A stretch of 24,398 bases of DNA from the NCBI GenBank assembly GCA_964403325.1, contig CAYOFO010000014.1, forward strand, positions 1 through 24,398, written 5' to 3'. The notes beneath the pieces were generated by a model. It did not search any database. It saw nothing but the letters and a program-made list of their open reading frames with translations, and was not told where the DNA came from. Below, in pieces: positions 21,539 through 24,398 of this stretch; position 1 is the stretch's first letter, and the number at the start of each line of letters is the position of its first letter. Made by a program: the position numbers and the translations under genes. This stretch comes from CAZQNF01 sp964403325. Lineage in GTDB: Bacteria > Patescibacteriota > Patescibacteriia > Magasanikbacterales > GWA2-37-8.

Positions 21539-24398
21539 ATGTCAGATTTTGTCCATCTTCACGTCCATAGCCACTATTCCCTCCTCGATGCCCTCCCCAA
21601 AATTGACGAAATCGTAAAGCAAGTCAAAAAATCCGGAGCCGGAGCCGTGGCTCTTACTGACCATGGCAACCTGTATGGCGCGATTGAGTTTTATGAAGAA
21701 TGCGAAAAAGAGGGGATAAAGCCTATTATTGGCTTTGAAGCCTATATTGCGCCCGTGAGCCATAAAGAAAAAAAGCCTGATGATCAGCGGGCGTATCATT
21801 TGGTGCTCTTGGCTGCGAATTATGAAGGCTACAAAAATTTGCTCAAATTGTCGTCTATCGGTTTTACCGAAGGCGAACACTTGGGCAAGCCGCGTATTGA
21901 TAAAGAACTGCTGCGCGAGCATCACGAAGGAATTATTGCTTTATCCGGGTGTCTAGAAGGCGAAGTGGCGCGCATTTTGCATAAAGAAAAAAACTACGAG
22001 AAAGCCAAACAAGTCGCTCTCGAGTATGAAGCGATTTTTGGTAAAGACAATTTTTACCTGGAACTCTGTGATCTGCTCGGCGATGAAGGGCAATTTGAAG
22101 TGAATAATGAACTTATAAAACTCGGGAAAGATGCGGGTATTGCGCTCGTTGTTACTCGTGACAGTCATTATCTGCATCCGGAAGACTCAGAGGCGCAAGA
22201 TGTTTTAACGTGTATTCGTGATGGTTTGCACCTGGAAGAACCGAATCGCATTTCCATGAACACGATTGATTATTCCATGGCTGATGGGAGTGATATTGAA
22301 AAACGTTTTAAGCATGTGCCGGAAGCGATTGCTAATACCAAAAAAATTGCTGATCGCATTGAGCTTAAACTTCAGCTCAATAAATGGCATTTTGCGCCCG
22401 TTGATTTGCCGGAGGGTGAAACCGCGGATACGTATTTACGCAAGCAAGTCTACGAAAAACTGCCGCCACTCACTGAAGTAACTGACGATGTGCGAAAGCG
22501 CGCCGATTACGAGCTTGATATTATTGCGAAAAAAGGTTATTCGCCGTACTTTTTAGTGGTAGCCGATTACGTGCAGTATGCCCGTACGCACGGTATTGTA
22601 GAAACCACGCGTGGCTCGGGAGCAGGCTCAATCGTGTCGTATGCGCTGGGCATTACTACCGTTAATCCACTCTATTTTAAACTCCCGTTTGAGCGTTTTC
22701 TCAATCCTTTTCGCCCGAGTCCGCCGGATATTGACGCGGATTTTGCCGATGACCGCCGTGATGAAATGATCGAATATGTTACCAAAAAATACGGCGCTGA
22801 TCGCGTGGCTCAGATTATTACGTTTGGAACTATGGCGGCGCGCGGGGCGATCCGCGACGTGGGGCGCGCATTAGGATTATCGTATTCTTTCTGCGACCAA
22901 GTTTCAAAATTAATTCCTTTCGGAGCTCAAGGTTTTCAGATGACGATTGATAAGGCGCTCGATCTCGAACCAGATCTCAAAGAACTTTATAATAAAAATT
23001 CGCAAGCCCATCGTCTCATTGATCTGGCGCGCAAAGTAGAAGGCTGTGCACGGCATTCTTCTATCCATGCCGCTGGCGTAGTGATTGCGCCAAGTCCGTT
23101 AACCGATTTTACCCCTATCCAGCACGAAGTCGGCGGTACACGCATTACCACGCAGTACGAAATGCATTCGGTGGAAGCCGGTGGGCTATTAAAGATGGAT
23201 TTCTTGGGTATCCGTAACTTGTCCATTTTGGGGCGCGCGGTTGAAATTGTAGAAAAAACGACTGGGCAAAAGATAGATATTTACAACATCCCCTGGGACA
23301 ACAAAAAAACTTTTGAAATGCTTTCGCGCGGTGAAACCATCGGCGTCTTTCAGTTGTCTGGTTCGGGTATGACGCGCTACCTCAAAGAACTGAAGCCAGA
23401 GAGCATGTTTGATATTATGGCCATGGTAGCCCTCTTTCGCCCTGGCCCCATGGAATCAATTCCCGATTATATTAAACGCAAGAACAACAAAGACCTCATT
23501 GAATATCTCGATCCGCGCATGAAAGATTATCTTGATCAGTCGCTTGGGCTGATTGTTTACCAGGATGATGTGCTTTTGACCGCTATCAATCTGGCCGGTT
23601 ACAACTGGGAAGAAGCTGACAAATTTCGCAAAGCCATGGGTAAAAAAATTCCCGAAGAAATGATGAAACAGAAAGAAAAATTCTACAAAGGTTGCAAGGA
23701 AATCGGTAAAATTTCTCAAGAAAAAATTGATACGCTCTGGCAGCGCATTGAGCCATTCGCGGCGTATGGCTTTAATAAAGCCCATGCGGCCAGCTATGCG
23801 GTCGTGGCCTATCAGACAGCGTATCTGAAGGCAAATTTCCCGGTGCAATACATGACCGCTATCCTGATTGCGGAAAGTGGTGATCTGGATAAAGTGCCGC
23901 CGGTTATCTATGAAGCCGAGCGCATGGGTATAAAAGTTTTGTCGCCAGACGTGAATGCGAGCTTTAAGAATTTTGCCATGATTCAAGGTGAAAACGGCGA
24001 AAAAGATCATATTCGTTTTGGTTTGTGCGGTATAAAAAATTTGGGCGAACATATCGCTGATGTCATCTACCGTGAGCGCAAAGATAACGGTAGGTATAAA
24101 GATCTGCAGGATTTTCTGTCACGGGTTCATGACCGCAACCTCAATAAAAAATCGCTTGAAGCGCTTGCGAAATGCGGGGCGCTCGATACGTTTGGGCATG
24201 ATCGTAATGTGCTGCTCGAAAATATTGACCAAATACTCGGGTTTGTGCGCCAAATCGATGAGCAGGCCAATACCAAACAACACTCACTTTTTTTTGGAAC
24301 CGCCATGGCTGGCGCAGGCAAGCTGAAACTGAGCGATGCACCGCTCGCAACCGAAGCGCAAAAACTGGGCTGGGAAAAAGAACTCTTAGGTCTGTATG
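21539..24398 (+). CDS. dnaE: DNA polymerase III alpha subunit (cut by window edge)
   Basis: Replicative DNA polymerase. About 953 codons are visible from ATG 21539; the gene runs past the window. The N-terminal PHP domain (FVHLHVHSHYSLLDALPKID, ALTDHGNLYGAIEFYEECEK, RDSHYLHPEDSEAQ) keeps several histidines of a possible metal site. The C-family polymerase core follows: TTRGSGAGSIVSYALGIT, the first two catalytic aspartates in PPDIDADFADDRRDEMIEY (about 398-402), HAAGVVIAPSPL, and the third in GGLLKMDFLGIRNLS (about 554). ALFRPGPMESIPDYI, YQDDVLL and YGFNKAHAASYAVVAYQTAY are the usual fingers-region motifs. The tail visible here is in the helix-hairpin-helix region (GIKNLGEHIADVI); the OB and τ-binding parts lie outside. 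Confidence 0.97.
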   Translation, partial: MSDFVHLHVHSHYSLLDALPKIDEIVKQVKKSGAGAVALTDHGNLYGAIEFYEECEKEGIKPIIGFEAYIAPVSHKEKKPDDQRAYHLVLLAANYEGYKNLLKLSSIGFTEGEHLGKPRIDKELLREHHEGIIALSGCLEGEVARILHKEKNYEKAKQVALEYEAIFGKDNFYLELCDLLGDEGQFEVNNELIKLGKDAGIALVVTRDSHYLHPEDSEAQDVLTCIRDGLHLEEPNRISMNTIDYSMADGSDIEKRFKHVPEAIANTKKIADRIELKLQLNKWHFAPVDLPEGETADTYLRKQVYEKLPPLTEVTDDVRKRADYELDIIAKKGYSPYFLVVADYVQYARTHGIVETTRGSGAGSIVSYALGITTVNPLYFKLPFERFLNPFRPSPPDIDADFADDRRDEMIEYVTKKYGADRVAQIITFGTMAARGAIRDVGRALGLSYSFCDQVSKLIPFGAQGFQMTIDKALDLEPDLKELYNKNSQAHRLIDLARKVEGCARHSSIHAAGVVIAPSPLTDFTPIQHEVGGTRITTQYEMHSVEAGGLLKMDFLGIRNLSILGRAVEIVEKTTGQKIDIYNIPWDNKKTFEMLSRGETIGVFQLSGSGMTRYLKELKPESMFDIMAMVALFRPGPMESIPDYIKRKNNKDLIEYLDPRMKDYLDQSLGLIVYQDDVLLTAINLAGYNWEEADKFRKAMGKKIPEEMMKQKEKFYKGCKEIGKISQEKIDTLWQRIEPFAAYGFNKAHAASYAVVAYQTAYLKANFPVQYMTAILIAESGDLDKVPPVIYEAERMGIKVLSPDVNASFKNFAMIQGENGEKDHIRFGLCGIKNLGEHIADVIYRERKDNGRYKDLQDFLSRVHDRNLNKKSLEALAKCGALDTFGHDRNVLLENIDQILGFVRQIDEQANTKQHSLFFGTAMAGAGKLKLSDAPLATEAQKLGWEKELLGLY

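Overview
The window looks like a chromosomal segment of a small-genome bacterium of the Candidate Phyla Radiation (Patescibacteria). This is inferred from gene content and style; no rRNA or marker tree is available here. The clues are: a two-helix pilin-like protein of the type IV secretion kind common in that group, fused to a large Cys-rich exported part; almost no Shine-Dalgarno sequences, with promoters placed 0-15 bases from start codons; many short proteins without recognisable relatives; and UGA used as a normal stop.

Layout. 1-734 (-): 5' part of cysS. 874-1454 (-): two small genes (a YtxH-like membrane anchor and a His-rich peptide). 1455-2021: intergenic, with a leftward promoter, a dispersed repeat and the eno promoter. 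2022-3326 (+): eno. 3327-4481: a decayed stretch, then two overlapping frames that probably form one lipoprotein-like gene joined by a -1 shift at an A9 run. 4775-6352 (+): gpmI, ending at a shared bidirectional terminator. 6417-7568 (-): a DHH/DHHA1 protein that has lost its metal ligands. 7787-13006 (+): an operon of a DsbA-like thiol oxidoreductase, a 20-cysteine pilin-like exported protein and uvrA. 13075-13334: a small gene broken by a -1 shift. 13450-13815 (-): rplS with a textbook promoter. 14006-16223 (-): operon of rluD-like pseudouridine synthase, gmk and a two-repeat hypothetical. 16464-16793 (-): a Ser/Gly/Asn-rich peptide. 16861-17200: second copy of the dispersed repeat. 17223-20623 (+): an attenuator and a two-gene phosphotransferase/phosphatase operon. 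20624-21420: a GC-rich cassette with one unknown gene and structured flanks. 21539-24398 (+): dnaE, truncated by the window edge.

The most notable signal is at 17270-17385. An 18-codon leader peptide with three consecutive Trp codons and a fourth Trp directly before its stop is followed by mutually exclusive RNA pairings and a 10-bp intrinsic terminator 20 bases before the next start codon. This is the design of a tryptophan attenuator, but it controls no trp gene. Downstream lie a PEP-synthase-like enzyme with the domain order of rifampin phosphotransferase (ATP-grasp, central domain, swivelling His domain, no PEP-binding barrel) and, one base later, a histidine phosphatase. The operon would be switched on by shortage of charged tRNA-Trp.

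Housekeeping genes cover lower glycolysis (eno, gpmI), translation (cysS, rplS, rluD family), nucleotide metabolism (gmk), repair (uvrA) and replication (dnaE). No rRNA, tRNA, CRISPR array or transposase gene was seen.
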